This document shows, piece by piece, positions 16,124-24,267 of a stretch of 64,000 nt of DNA. A program made the translations under genes and the position numbers. Where the stretch lies: assembly GCF_045999315.1 (NCBI RefSeq), contig NZ_CP174607.1, positions 496,001-560,000 on the forward strand, read 5' to 3'. How positions within the stretch are numbered: position 1 is the stretch's first letter; each line of letters begins with the position of its first letter. Below the pieces are notes generated by a model. That model made no database searches. It was not told the origin of the DNA and was given only the letters and a program-made list of their open reading frames with translations. This stretch comes from Peredibacter sp045999315 (GTDB taxonomy: Bacteria; Bdellovibrionota; Bacteriovoracia; Bacteriovoracales; Bacteriovoracaceae).

Positions 16124-16447
16124 ATGAAAAAGCTAATGACAATTCCGATGCTCCTTGTTTCACTCTCAGCTTTCGCTCAGAAAGCAAATGTTATATTTAT
16201 CGACCCAGATATTGAATCGAAGGAACTCGAAAACTTCAACATCCAAAAAGACTCGCATCAGAGTTCAATTCCAGACAGAGACGAGCGCGAGGCCCTGCTC
16301 AATCAAAATGAAAAAACCAAAGACTGGGACGAACTGAAAAAAGACATTTTCTACATGGATCTGGCCCGTAAATCAGTTCCAGAACTTCAAAAGAAGTACC
16401 CTGAATTAACTGCCAAGGAACTTAAACTACTTAAAGAGAGACGATGA
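16124..16447 (+). CDS. Small exported protein, second paralogue of the caspase-like cassette
   Basis: 107 aa from ATG 16124, which starts the signal peptide (MKKLMTIPMLLVSLSAFA); the reading from 16082 adds a non-signal extension. Aligned by eye with the 13737 protein it repeats the opening strand (KANVIFIDPDIES), QKDSHQSSIPDRDE, WDELKKDIFYMDL and the C-terminal KKYPELTAKELKLLKERR. This similarity extends over nearly the whole mature protein, so the two arose by duplication. It lies 48 nt after the large gene, so a single transcript is likely. Function unknown; see the first paralogue. Confidence 0.7.
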   Translation: MKKLMTIPMLLVSLSAFAQKANVIFIDPDIESKELENFNIQKDSHQSSIPDRDEREALLNQNEKTKDWDELKKDIFYMDLARKSVPELQKKYPELTAKELKLLKERR

Positions 16448-16450
16448 AAA

Positions 16451-16481
16451 CCTGGAAAGGCCTACTCAAATACTTTCCAGG
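16451..16481 (+). terminator. Hairpin after the caspase-like cassette
   Basis: A perfect 9-bp stem, CCTGGAAAG with CTTTCCAGG, and 13-nt loop, starting 4 nt after the stop at 16447. No U-run follows, so it may be a weak or factor-dependent terminator or an mRNA-stabilising end. Confidence 0.5.
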
Positions 16482-16511
16482 ATCTCAATAACGCACCCCG
16501 AATACCTTTAA

Positions 16512-16525
16512 AAAAGGGCCCTTTT
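16512..16525. repeat. 14-bp perfect palindrome upstream of leuS
   Basis: AAAAGGGCCCTTTT is self-complementary and lies 40 nt before the leuS start. It could act as a second terminator for the upstream cassette (it ends in TTTT) or as a protein site; the sequence alone cannot decide. Confidence 0.4.
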
Positions 16526-16565
16526 CCAGTAAGCTACTAGCACTCACAAAGTGCAAGGAAAGCTT

Positions 16566-18968
16566 ATGGAATACAATTTCTCCGAGATCGAACCGAAGTG
16601 GCAAAAATACTGGGACGATCAAAAAACTTTTAAAACTGGCATCGATCAAAGCAAACCGAAGTACTACGTACTCGATATGTTCCCTTATCCATCTGGTGCT
16701 GGTCTTCACGTAGGTCACCCGGAAGGTTATACGGCCACGGATATCATGGCCCGTTTCAAACGCATGAAGGGCTTCAATGTTCTTCACCCAATGGGATGGG
16801 ACTCATTTGGTCTTCCGGCCGAAAACCATGCGGTGAAAACTGGTATTCATCCTAACATTACTACGCAAGAGAACATTAAAACCTTCAAGCGTCAGTTAAA
16901 GATGCTTGGGTTCTCATATGATTGGGAACGCGAGATCGCGACTTCTAACATTGATTACTACAAGTGGACTCAATGGATCTTTGTTCAACTTTACAACAAA
17001 GGTCTCGCCTACGAATCACACATGATGGTGAACTGGTGTCCAAATCTAAAGACCGTTCTTGCTAACGAAGAAGTGATCAACGGTAAATCTGAAGTGGGTG
17101 GTCACCCAGTAATCAGAAAACCAATGAAACAGTGGATGCTTAGAATCACTGAATACGCTGAACGTCTGCTTCAAGATCTTGAAGGCCTAGACTGGCCTGA
17201 ATCAGTAAAAGAAATGCAACGAGTCTGGATCGGTAAATCAGAGGGTGCCATCATCAGTTTCGCCGTAGAAGGCAAGACTGATATGATTGATGTCTTCACT
17301 TCTCGTCCTGATACACTTTTCGGTGCCACTTATATGGTGCTTGCTCCTGAACATAAGCTTGTTGATCTCATCACCACAGATGCTCAGAAGGCCGAGATTG
17401 CTAAGTATCGTGAAGTAACAGCTCTGAAATCAGATCTTGAAAGAACTGAACTTAACAAAGATAAAACCGGTGCCTTCACAGGTGCTTATGCCATTAACCC
17501 GGCAACGAACAAAAAAATCCCGGTTTATATCGCAGACTACGTTCTGAACACTTATGGCACAGGTGCCATCATGTCAGTTCCTGGTCACGATGAAAGAGAC
17601 CATGAGTTCGCGAAGAAATTTAACCTTCCTATCGTTGAAGTGGTCAAAGGCGGAAACGTTGATGAGGCCGCTTTCACTGAAGATGGTGAGCACGTTAACT
17701 CTGATTTCTTAAATGGTCTTAATAAAGAAAACGCCATCAAGAAAATGATCGTATGGCTTGAAGACAACAACATCGGCTCGAAGAAAGTGAACTACAAACT
17801 TCGTGACTGGTTGTTCTCTCGTCAACGCTACTGGGGTGAGCCGTTCCCAATTCTTAAATACGAAGATGGAACTGTTCGTTGTCTTGATGTTGACGAACTT
17901 CCTGTTGGTCTTCCGGAAGTTGAAAAATATGAACCGTCTGGCACAGGTGAATCTCCGCTTGCGACCATCGACGAGTGGTTAAATGTCATTGATCCAAAAA
18001 CTGGTAAAAAAGCAAAACGCGAAACAAACACTATGCCTCAATGGGCCGGTTCTTGTTGGTACTACCTTCGCTTCTGCGATCCAAAAAATACAGAGCGTCC
18101 TTGGGACTCTAAGATTGAAAATTATTGGATGCCAGTCGATCTATACGTAGGTGGAGCGGAGCACGCGGTTCTTCACCTTCTCTACTCTCGTTTCTGGCAT
18201 AAAGTTCTTTTCGACCTTGGTCTCGTTTCCACCAAAGAACCTTTCTTCAAGCTGGTTAACCAAGGGATGATCCTGGGTGAAGACGGTGAGAAGATGAGTA
18301 AATCACGTGGTAACGTGGTAAACCCAGACTCAGTGGTAAACGAGTTTGGTGCTGATACTCTTCGTCTTTATGAAATGTTCATGGGCCCTCTTGAAAAGGT
18401 AAAACCTTGGAACGCAAATGGCGTGAAAGGCGTTTATAACTTCCTTAACCGCGCTTTCCGTTTCTTCCTGGACAAGGAAAACTACGCCACTGGAACTGAA
18501 GACGTCTCTAACGTTAAAGAACTTCATAAACTTATCAAGAAAGTGACGGAAGACATCGAAGGTATGCGCTTTAACACGGCCATCTCTCAGATGATGATCT
18601 TTGTGAACCATGTTTATAAAACTGGTAAGGTGTCGAAAGAAACTGCGGAGAAATTCGCCCTGGTTCTTTCTCCATTCGCTCCTCACTTGGCCGAAGAACT
18701 TTGGTCGTTCCTTGGCCACTCAAAGTCTCTTGCTTATGAGACATGGCCGGCATTTGATCATGAACTCGCAAAAGATTCTATGATCACAGTTGCCGTCCAA
18801 GTAAATGGTAAGACTCGTGGAACTTTTGAAGTGGACGCGGACATCTCGAAGGAAAATCTAATGGCCATCATTAAGGCCGATGAGAAAATTGCTAAGTATC
18901 TTAGCGGTACCATCGTAAAAGAGATCTACGTTCCTGGAAAAATCTGTAACTTTGTAGTGAAAGAATAA
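16566..18968 (+). CDS. leuS: Leucyl-tRNA synthetase
   Basis: 800 aa from ATG 16566 (AAGGAAAGCTT upstream). A class Ia synthetase that charges tRNA-Leu. The HIGH-type signature is LHVGHPEGYTATD near residue 48, followed by MARFKRMKGFNVLHPMGWDSFGLPAENHA. The editing (CP1) domain contains TSRPDTLFGATYMVLAPEH and, later, GTGAIMSVPGHDERDHEFA, with the Thr-rich and Asp residues used to hydrolyse mischarged tRNA. The second signature KMSKSRGN lies near residue 575, and the anticodon-binding and C-terminal tRNA-contact domains follow, so the protein is complete. A shared terminator follows at 18972-18998. Confidence 0.97.
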   Translation: MEYNFSEIEPKWQKYWDDQKTFKTGIDQSKPKYYVLDMFPYPSGAGLHVGHPEGYTATDIMARFKRMKGFNVLHPMGWDSFGLPAENHAVKTGIHPNITTQENIKTFKRQLKMLGFSYDWEREIATSNIDYYKWTQWIFVQLYNKGLAYESHMMVNWCPNLKTVLANEEVINGKSEVGGHPVIRKPMKQWMLRITEYAERLLQDLEGLDWPESVKEMQRVWIGKSEGAIISFAVEGKTDMIDVFTSRPDTLFGATYMVLAPEHKLVDLITTDAQKAEIAKYREVTALKSDLERTELNKDKTGAFTGAYAINPATNKKIPVYIADYVLNTYGTGAIMSVPGHDERDHEFAKKFNLPIVEVVKGGNVDEAAFTEDGEHVNSDFLNGLNKENAIKKMIVWLEDNNIGSKKVNYKLRDWLFSRQRYWGEPFPILKYEDGTVRCLDVDELPVGLPEVEKYEPSGTGESPLATIDEWLNVIDPKTGKKAKRETNTMPQWAGSCWYYLRFCDPKNTERPWDSKIENYWMPVDLYVGGAEHAVLHLLYSRFWHKVLFDLGLVSTKEPFFKLVNQGMILGEDGEKMSKSRGNVVNPDSVVNEFGADTLRLYEMFMGPLEKVKPWNANGVKGVYNFLNRAFRFFLDKENYATGTEDVSNVKELHKLIKKVTEDIEGMRFNTAISQMMIFVNHVYKTGKVSKETAEKFALVLSPFAPHLAEELWSFLGHSKSLAYETWPAFDHELAKDSMITVAVQVNGKTRGTFEVDADISKENLMAIIKADEKIAKYLSGTIVKEIYVPGKICNFVVKE

Positions 18969-18971
18969 AAG

Positions 18972-18998
18972 AAAAGGCCACCGAAAGGTGGCCTTTTT
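18972..18998. terminator. Bidirectional intrinsic terminator between leuS and the lipid kinase-like gene
   Basis: A 9-bp AAGGCCACC/GGTGGCCTT stem, extended by A-T pairs, with a GAAA tetraloop, followed by TTTTTAT. The A-rich left flank serves the opposite strand. Confidence 0.88.
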
Positions 18999-19004
18999 AT
19001 TTGT

Positions 19005-19682
19005 TTATCCGAAAACCGGAACGAAGTGATTTAGAAGAGTCATTCCGAGTCCTGAAAGAACCGGGATCGTCAGATTGTCATCAATGTTAAAAGCTGAAAC
19101 AAGTTCTGAAGCCGCACCAATCACACCGGACACAATCGCGAACACCAGAATATGAGTCCCAAGTGTCGCTGTGTTCATCACGTAGAAAAGTGTAATGAGA
19201 TAACAAGTAAAGAAACCGGCCACAGCACCCTGAAGTGACTTGTTCGGCATGATTTTATCTTTCCCGTAAAGCACTCCAAAAAATGATGAAAGTGGATCAG
19301 AGAAAACTAAGAACATAACTGAAATGATGGCGATGTCACGTTGGTAGAAGAAAAGAGAAATTGACACCCCTAGTGCATAGAACGGAAGTCCGCTCATCCC
19401 TTCTTTTTCAGAACGGCGCATTAGTGGACCCATCAGCTTAATTACAAGTTTATTAAAAGGAGCATATTTTGCGCGAACGATGTCCGCCATGAATCCAGCG
19501 AAAGCAATCGCCATAGTAATGATGGCAAAAGTGTTAGTTGAAGCTTCAGTTTGGTGGAACAGGAATAGGCCAAGAGAACCAGTTGAAATGTGCCAAAGCT
19601 TTCTAAGTATGTGAAGATCTGAACGTTTATGTAAAACTGTCTCAAAAGACGAATCGTATTTCTGGCCTTGAGATGCTGACAT
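19005..19682 (-). CDS. Membrane-bound SEC59/DGK1/VTE5-family CTP-dependent lipid kinase
   Basis: 225 aa from ATG 19682, preceded by AAGGAGTAGGG; a start at 19778 would add a second, unlike hydrophobic stretch. After a short charged N-terminus it has LRKLWHISTGSLGLFLF, the HRKxxHxxxG-type opening of this family, and then six or so membrane helices. LVFSDPLSSFFGVLYGKDKI and NKSLQGAVAGFF match the conserved D-P-xx-S-G-xxxGK and K-S-xEG-xxG loops that bind CTP and metal. The family phosphorylates dolichol, phytol or diacylglycerol with CTP; a bacterial lipid alcohol or diacylglycerol is the likely substrate, not determined. Inner membrane. It is convergent with leuS. Confidence 0.8.
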   Translation of the reverse strand: MSASQGQKYDSSFETVLHKRSDLHILRKLWHISTGSLGLFLFHQTEASTNTFAIITMAIAFAGFMADIVRAKYAPFNKLVIKLMGPLMRRSEKEGMSGLPFYALGVSISLFFYQRDIAIISVMFLVFSDPLSSFFGVLYGKDKIMPNKSLQGAVAGFFTCYLITLFYVMNTATLGTHILVFAIVSGVIGAASELVSAFNIDDNLTIPVLSGLGMTLLNHFVPVFG

Positions 19683-19873
19683 CCCTACTCCTTCGCAATT
19701 AAAAAAGGGATTTAAACAAAATCCCTCTAGAATCAATAAAAAACAAAGTCCAACCAATTTAAAGGATTCCACCCCCATCGTCTACCCCCATTAGCAGTCA
19801 GGTATCTCTGAACCACCCTTAAATCTTGAAAATCATTCATGAAAGAACCTTTCCAAACCACATTTTAGATTCA

Positions 19874-19879
19874 TATAAT
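19874..19879 (+). promoter_or_regulatory. Candidate -10 element (TATAAT) of the MinD-like gene
   Basis: A perfect TATAAT lies 8 nt before the ATG at 19888, which would give almost no leader. The -35 region (TTCCAA at 19851-19856) matches poorly. If real, either translation from 19888 is near-leaderless or the start used is ATG 19927 with GGAAAAT upstream. Confidence 0.4.
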
Positions 19880-19887
19880 TTCAGGAT

Positions 19888-20820
19888 ATGGAATTAGAAT
19901 CTGAGGCGGAAATTTCGCCGGAAAATATGAAAAAAATATGGGCCGTTGGCGGTGGTAAGGGTGGCGTTGGAAAGAGTCTTGTCTCTGCAAACGTTGCGAT
20001 TTGCCTTGCGCTAATGGGAAACAAAGTAGTGGCCGTGGACCTGGATCTAGGTGGAGCAAACCTCCATACTTGTTTGGGCCTCCCTATTCCACAGACGACA
20101 CTCTCGGATTATGTTTCGAAAAAAGTCGATAACTTTGAGGACCTGCTAGTAACAACCCCAATTAACAATCTTAAGATCATTTCTGGAGCACAGGATGAAC
20201 TGGGCATGGCGAACTTAAAGCACATGCACAAAAATCAGATCATCAAAAAGCTTTCAGAGCTTGATGCTGACTACATTCTGTTCGATTTAGGTGCTGGTAC
20301 GGCATTTAACACTATTGATTTCTTTATCAGTGCTGATAAAGGAATTTTAGTTGTTCTTCCTGAGCCGACTTCAATTGAAAACACGTATCGCTTCATTAAG
20401 TCAGTGTTCTATCGCCGTTTAAAAATGGTGGATGGGATTGCAGAAATTGAACCTCTTATTAACGAGGCCATGAATGCGAAGCTTTCTACTGGTGGAACAA
20501 CTTCTCCAGCAGATCTTATGCGCAAAATTTCCGAAATTAATCCAGAAATTGGTCGCCGTGTGAAAGAAGAAATGGCGGAGTTCCGTCCTAATCTTATTAT
20601 CAATCAAGTTCGCTCTCAAGCAGACATTGATATCGGCTACTCTATTCAAAGCATTTGCCGTAAGTACTTCGGTATTGAAATGACCTTCCCTGGTTATCTT
20701 GATTACGATCAGTCAGTTTGGCAGAGTGTGAGAAAGAGAAAACCACTTCTCATTGAATATCCGAATTCAAAACTGGTGAATAACTTTGATCGTATCGTAA
20801 ACCGTTTGGTCGAATCTTAG
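19888..20820 (+). CDS. MinD/ParA-family ATPase (FlhG/MinD-like)
   Basis: 310 aa with a deviant Walker A GGKGGVGKSLVSANVAICLALMG near residue 22, the switch I region AVDLDLGGANLHTCLG, and Walker B-type ILFDLGAGT. These are the marks of ATPases that dimerise on ATP and bind the membrane or DNA to position division or flagellar proteins. The region after residue 150 (ISADKGILVVLPEPTSIENTYRFIKS) fits MinD/FlhG. A terminal amphipathic membrane-targeting helix is not obvious. ATG 19927 is an alternative start. The gene is followed 12 nt later by the J-domain/HTH protein, with which it probably works in a cell-pole or division role; FlhG-like regulation of flagella is also possible. Confidence 0.85.
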   Translation: MELESEAEISPENMKKIWAVGGGKGGVGKSLVSANVAICLALMGNKVVAVDLDLGGANLHTCLGLPIPQTTLSDYVSKKVDNFEDLLVTTPINNLKIISGAQDELGMANLKHMHKNQIIKKLSELDADYILFDLGAGTAFNTIDFFISADKGILVVLPEPTSIENTYRFIKSVFYRRLKMVDGIAEIEPLINEAMNAKLSTGGTTSPADLMRKISEINPEIGRRVKEEMAEFRPNLIINQVRSQADIDIGYSIQSICRKYFGIEMTFPGYLDYDQSVWQSVRKRKPLLIEYPNSKLVNNFDRIVNRLVES

Positions 20821-20832
20821 AGGTAAAAGCGC

Positions 20833-21525
20833 ATGGATGCTGAAAAGAAAAACTACTACGAAGTCCTTGAGATCGAAACAAACGCGACTCCGAATCAAAT
20901 TGAGAACGCCTACATCCGCGCCCGTAACGCCTACTCTGGTGACAGTGTTGCTCTTTACTCGCTTATGACTAAAGACGAGTGCGATAATTTCCTGGGACAA
21001 ATCGAAGAGGCCTATTCAGTGCTTGGTTTCCCTGAAAAGCGTCGTGAGTACGATCGCCTTCGTGGTTTCAACCAAGGTGGAATGGCCACTCAAGTAAACC
21101 CGGAAAAAATCCATACCGTATCTACAGTTGAAGATCGTAGGAACGAGGCCATTCAATACGAAAACTTTGGTTCAAACCTTAGTGAGGCCAGAGTTTCTAA
21201 AATCACGGCCCAGAAAAAATTTGGTCTTGAGTTTTCTGAGAACGCAGACATGGAACGCAAAATCCGTGAGGCCAGTGATTATCCTGGAACTTTCCTAAAA
21301 GAAATCCGCGAATATAAAAATGTTTCTATTGAGCGCATGGCAGAGATGACAAGAATTTCTAAAACTCATCTTACGGCAATTGAAAATGAAGACGTTGCTA
21401 AACTTCCGGCAGAAGTTTATGTTCGTGGTTATGTTTATCAATTCGCGAAAGTTTTGAAGCTTAATCCAGATACGGTCGCGAATAGCTACCTTCTGCATTT
21501 CAAAAAACTTAAAAACCAAAAGTAA
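20833..21525 (+). CDS. Degenerate J-domain fused to a RodZ-type helix-turn-helix
   Basis: 230 aa. Residues 7-75 follow the J-domain plan (NYYEVLEIETNATPNQIENAYIRARNAYSGDS... QIEEAYSVLGFPEKRREYDRLRG), but the HPD tripeptide that stimulates Hsp70 is absent: YSGDS occupies its place. Residues about 150-230 (FLKEIREYKNVSIERMAEMTRISKTHLTAIENEDVAKLPAEVYVRGYVYQFAKVLKLN) match the N-terminal HTH of RodZ, the MreB anchor. There is no transmembrane segment, so unlike RodZ it is soluble. Probably a DNA- or MreB/MinD-binding scaffold rather than an Hsp70 co-chaperone. The preceding gene encodes the MinD-like ATPase, and the RluD-type gene overlaps this stop by 1 nt. Confidence 0.75.
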   Translation: MDAEKKNYYEVLEIETNATPNQIENAYIRARNAYSGDSVALYSLMTKDECDNFLGQIEEAYSVLGFPEKRREYDRLRGFNQGGMATQVNPEKIHTVSTVEDRRNEAIQYENFGSNLSEARVSKITAQKKFGLEFSENADMERKIREASDYPGTFLKEIREYKNVSIERMAEMTRISKTHLTAIENEDVAKLPAEVYVRGYVYQFAKVLKLNPDTVANSYLLHFKKLKNQK

Positions 21526-22508
21526 TGTCTTCCGAATTAGAAAATACCGACGAAACCCAGAACTACACCGTCACCGTCACTAACGAAGACCGTGAAGAGT
21601 ATAAGCGCCTGGATGTCTATCTCGCCCAAAAACTTCCACAGTTTTCTCGCTCCACACTTCGCCGTTTATTTGATGATGAAGAAATTTCGAGTGAGGTAAA
21701 ACTTTCTATTAATAAAATGCCTCCGGCCGGAACCGTGATTGAAATTGAAATCCCTCCTCCGGTTCCCACTGATCTCATCGCGGAAAATATTCCACTGGAT
21801 ATTCTCTTCGAAGACAAACATCTTATTATTCTGAATAAGCCAGCAGGTCTGGTGGTACACCCGGCACCTGGACACTACACTGGAACCCTCGTGAATGCGA
21901 TTTTGTATCACTGCCCAGATTTAAAAGGCATTGGTGCAGAAAAGCGTCCCGGCATTGTTCACCGTCTAGATATGGGAACTTCCGGAGTGATGGTCGTGGC
22001 AAAAGATCAGGCAACACATGAAGGACTAGTAAGTCTTTTCTCGGTTCACGATATTGATAGAAAATACGAAGCACTTGTTGGCGGCCAACCGGCGCAACAA
22101 GGTGGAACGATCACCACTACAATTGGCAGACACCCGACTCATCGTCAGAAGATGGCAGCGAATGTAAAAAACGGCAGAACTGCGGTGACTCACTATAAAG
22201 TTCTAAAACAGTACAAGGGCGCGGCCCACATGGAACTTCGACTACAAACTGGTCGTACTCACCAAATTCGTGTGCACATGTCACAAATGCTTCACACCCC
22301 AGTCTTATGTGATCCAATATATGGTGGAAGTGATTCGCACTTAAAACGTGCCCCAGAATCCATCCGTCAGAGACTAATTGATTATCCTTATCAACTGCTT
22401 CACGCTAAGGAGCTTGGATTCGTACATCCAATTACCAAAGAAAAGCTCCATTTCACGGCACCGCCACCAGAAATATTCCAAGCGGCACTCAAAGCTTTCT
22501 CAGAGTGA
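21525..22508 (+). CDS. RluA-family 23S rRNA pseudouridine synthase (RluD-type)
   Basis: 327 aa. An N-terminal S4 RNA-binding domain (YKRLDVYLAQKLPQFSRSTLRRLFDDEEISSEVK) precedes the catalytic domain, which has ILNKPAGLVVHPAPGH, the active motif HRLDMGTSGVMVVAK near residue 150 (catalytic Asp in RLD), LQTGRTHQIRVHM and the C-terminal RLIDYPYQLLHAKELGF. The order and length match RluD (helix 69 of 23S rRNA), although substrate assignment within RluA is uncertain. Its ATG overlaps the previous stop by 1 nt (TAATG), so it is translationally coupled to the J/RodZ-like gene. Confidence 0.9.
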   Translation: MSSELENTDETQNYTVTVTNEDREEYKRLDVYLAQKLPQFSRSTLRRLFDDEEISSEVKLSINKMPPAGTVIEIEIPPPVPTDLIAENIPLDILFEDKHLIILNKPAGLVVHPAPGHYTGTLVNAILYHCPDLKGIGAEKRPGIVHRLDMGTSGVMVVAKDQATHEGLVSLFSVHDIDRKYEALVGGQPAQQGGTITTTIGRHPTHRQKMAANVKNGRTAVTHYKVLKQYKGAAHMELRLQTGRTHQIRVHMSQMLHTPVLCDPIYGGSDSHLKRAPESIRQRLIDYPYQLLHAKELGFVHPITKEKLHFTAPPPEIFQAALKAFSE

Positions 22509-22530
22509 AATTTAGGGCTACAATAGTGGC

Positions 22531-23112
22531 ATGAATATCCCTTATTCAACAAATCTCAATCGTGGTCGATTCAAGACCTGGACCCATAAGCCTGACATGT
22601 TTTTAGTTCATGCCCACCAGGTGCATGGAACCGACATTGTCTCCATGGAAACTCTTCCTTGTGAAGCTGATGGCCTGGTTGTTTCTTGGGAAGATTTTAA
22701 TCAACCGCTCGCGATCAAAACTGCTGATTGTTTACCGGTTGTGATTGAAGGTGAAAAAGGTGTGGTGTTCCTTCATGCTGGTTGGCGAGGACTTGCTCAT
22801 GGAATTTTAGAGCGTCCTGAAATCGCCATGATCAAACCGCAACGAGTTCTGATTGGGCCATGTATTCATGAATGCTGCTTTGAAGTTTCATCGGATTTCG
22901 GTGAGAACTTTAAAGGCTCTCCGTTTTTTACCAAGCGCGGAGAAAAACACTACTTCAATCTTCCAGAAGAGGCCAAACGCCGTTTGAGAGAATCATTTCC
23001 TCATCTTCTGGTAGAAATCGCCCCGTTTTGCACTTGCTGTAATGATAAATTTCATAGTTACCGTCGTAATAAAACAACTGAAAGAAACTGGAATATCTAT
23101 ATAAAAGGATGA
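22531..23112 (+). CDS. pgeF: Polyphenol oxidase/PgeF-family (DUF152, LACC1-like) copper- or zinc-binding enzyme
   Basis: 193 aa, about 50 residues shorter than the usual family length of 240-250, but all core motifs are present: HAHQVHGTDI (first metal His), EADGLVV, IKTADCLPVVI (active Cys/Asp), HAGWRGLAHGI (second His), IGPCIHECCFEV and the C-terminal CTCCNDKFHSYRRN. The missing segment is the N-terminal extension. The family hydrolyses or phosphorylates purine nucleosides, and E. coli YfiH/PgeF corrects misincorporated peptidoglycan precursors. Shine-Dalgarno is weak (GTGG). The stop overlaps the VKOR-DsbA start by 4 nt (ATGA), so the two are coupled. Confidence 0.85.
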   Translation: MNIPYSTNLNRGRFKTWTHKPDMFLVHAHQVHGTDIVSMETLPCEADGLVVSWEDFNQPLAIKTADCLPVVIEGEKGVVFLHAGWRGLAHGILERPEIAMIKPQRVLIGPCIHECCFEVSSDFGENFKGSPFFTKRGEKHYFNLPEEAKRRLRESFPHLLVEIAPFCTCCNDKFHSYRRNKTTERNWNIYIKG

Positions 23113-23117
23113 TCTCA

Positions 23118-24266
23118 ATGGAACAGAAAAAAAGCCTCACCATGAATGGCATGACCGGGCCAAATTTTCTCTTTATCTTAAATGCTGTGGCCATGATTGG
23201 TGTGAGTATTTATCTAACTACTCACTTCTATGACGTTCTTTACCCAACCAAACTGGGTGGAGCAAGCACGCTTTGTAATATCTCTAACTTCTTTAACTGT
23301 GATTCTGCGACCTATTCAGCGATCTCAAACATTGCTGGTGTCCCGATTTCTTTCTTCGGAATTATTGTAGGTCTTCTGTTCTTATTCACGAGTCTAATGC
23401 CAGGTGAATCTCTTGAAAAAACATCAAGTGCCGTAGCGAAGTACAACTTCATCGGTTGTGTGGTTCTTTTCATTTTCTCACTTGTGGTACTTGGAAGTCT
23501 TTGTCCTTTCTGTACACTTTATTACATCCTCTCAGGAGTGGCGTTTTTCCTCATGTGGAAGTATGGGTCAAACTCATGGGTACCAGACTTTAAAGTCGCT
23601 GGTCTGTGGGCGGTACTTCTTGTTGGTGGTTCTGTATTCATGTATATGACGACCAAAGAAAAAGCAGACATGAATGCCAAGATCTCTAAGAGCATCGTAG
23701 AGCAATTTAGAAAACTTGGTTCAAGTGGTGATCCGGATGTTGAGTCTCCTTACAAGATTCACATGGCGACGGAAAAATTCGCTGATTCACCTATTCGTAT
23801 TTCAGTGTTCTCTGACTTCCAATGTCCGTTCTGTAAGGTCGTGGCCGATCAAATGCACGAGATCATCAGAAGATATCCGAATAAGGTAAGTATTCAGTAT
23901 ATGTTCTTCCCACTAGATGCTAAATGTAACTCAAACGTAAAAGGTCGCTTCCACGAAAGTGCTTGTGACGCTGCTATGCTTGCCGCTTGTGACGAGAAGA
24001 AGTTTGTGTCTCTGCACGATGAAATCTTCGCGAATCAAGATAAACTGCAATCAGGCGTTCTAGCTGATCTTGCCAAGAAGTATGAACTGACTGGCTGTTC
24101 AGAAAACGAAACAATCAAGAATCGTGTGATCGAAGCGATCAACCAAGGGACAAAATATAACCTGAAGTCGACTCCAACGATCATCATTAACGGTAAGAAG
24201 ATTGAAGGAACAATTCCTAACAATCAATTCTTCGCGATCTTTGAAGATATTTTAAGCGGAAACTAA
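23118..24266 (+). CDS. VKOR-DsbA fusion: membrane disulfide-forming enzyme
   Basis: 382 aa from ATG 23118 (AAAGGATGATCTCA at good spacing; ATG 23109 is possible, with its own Shine-Dalgarno placed too close). The first half has four or five membrane helices and the vitamin K epoxide reductase signature: a loop Cys pair (STLCNISNFFNCDSATYS), GVPISFFG and the quinone-site CxxC (GSLCPFCTLYYI). From about residue 215 a DsbA-type thioredoxin fold follows, with VFSDFQCPFCKVVAD carrying CPFC and the cis-Pro loop KSTPTIIINGK. The fusion lets one protein take electrons from substrates and pass them to quinone, replacing DsbA plus DsbB. It acts at the inner membrane, periplasmic face, and would serve the many Cys-containing exported proteins of this window. 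Confidence 0.9.
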   Translation: MEQKKSLTMNGMTGPNFLFILNAVAMIGVSIYLTTHFYDVLYPTKLGGASTLCNISNFFNCDSATYSAISNIAGVPISFFGIIVGLLFLFTSLMPGESLEKTSSAVAKYNFIGCVVLFIFSLVVLGSLCPFCTLYYILSGVAFFLMWKYGSNSWVPDFKVAGLWAVLLVGGSVFMYMTTKEKADMNAKISKSIVEQFRKLGSSGDPDVESPYKIHMATEKFADSPIRISVFSDFQCPFCKVVADQMHEIIRRYPNKVSIQYMFFPLDAKCNSNVKGRFHESACDAAMLAACDEKKFVSLHDEIFANQDKLQSGVLADLAKKYELTGCSENETIKNRVIEAINQGTKYNLKSTPTIIINGKKIEGTIPNNQFFAIFEDILSGN

Positions 24267-24267
24267 G

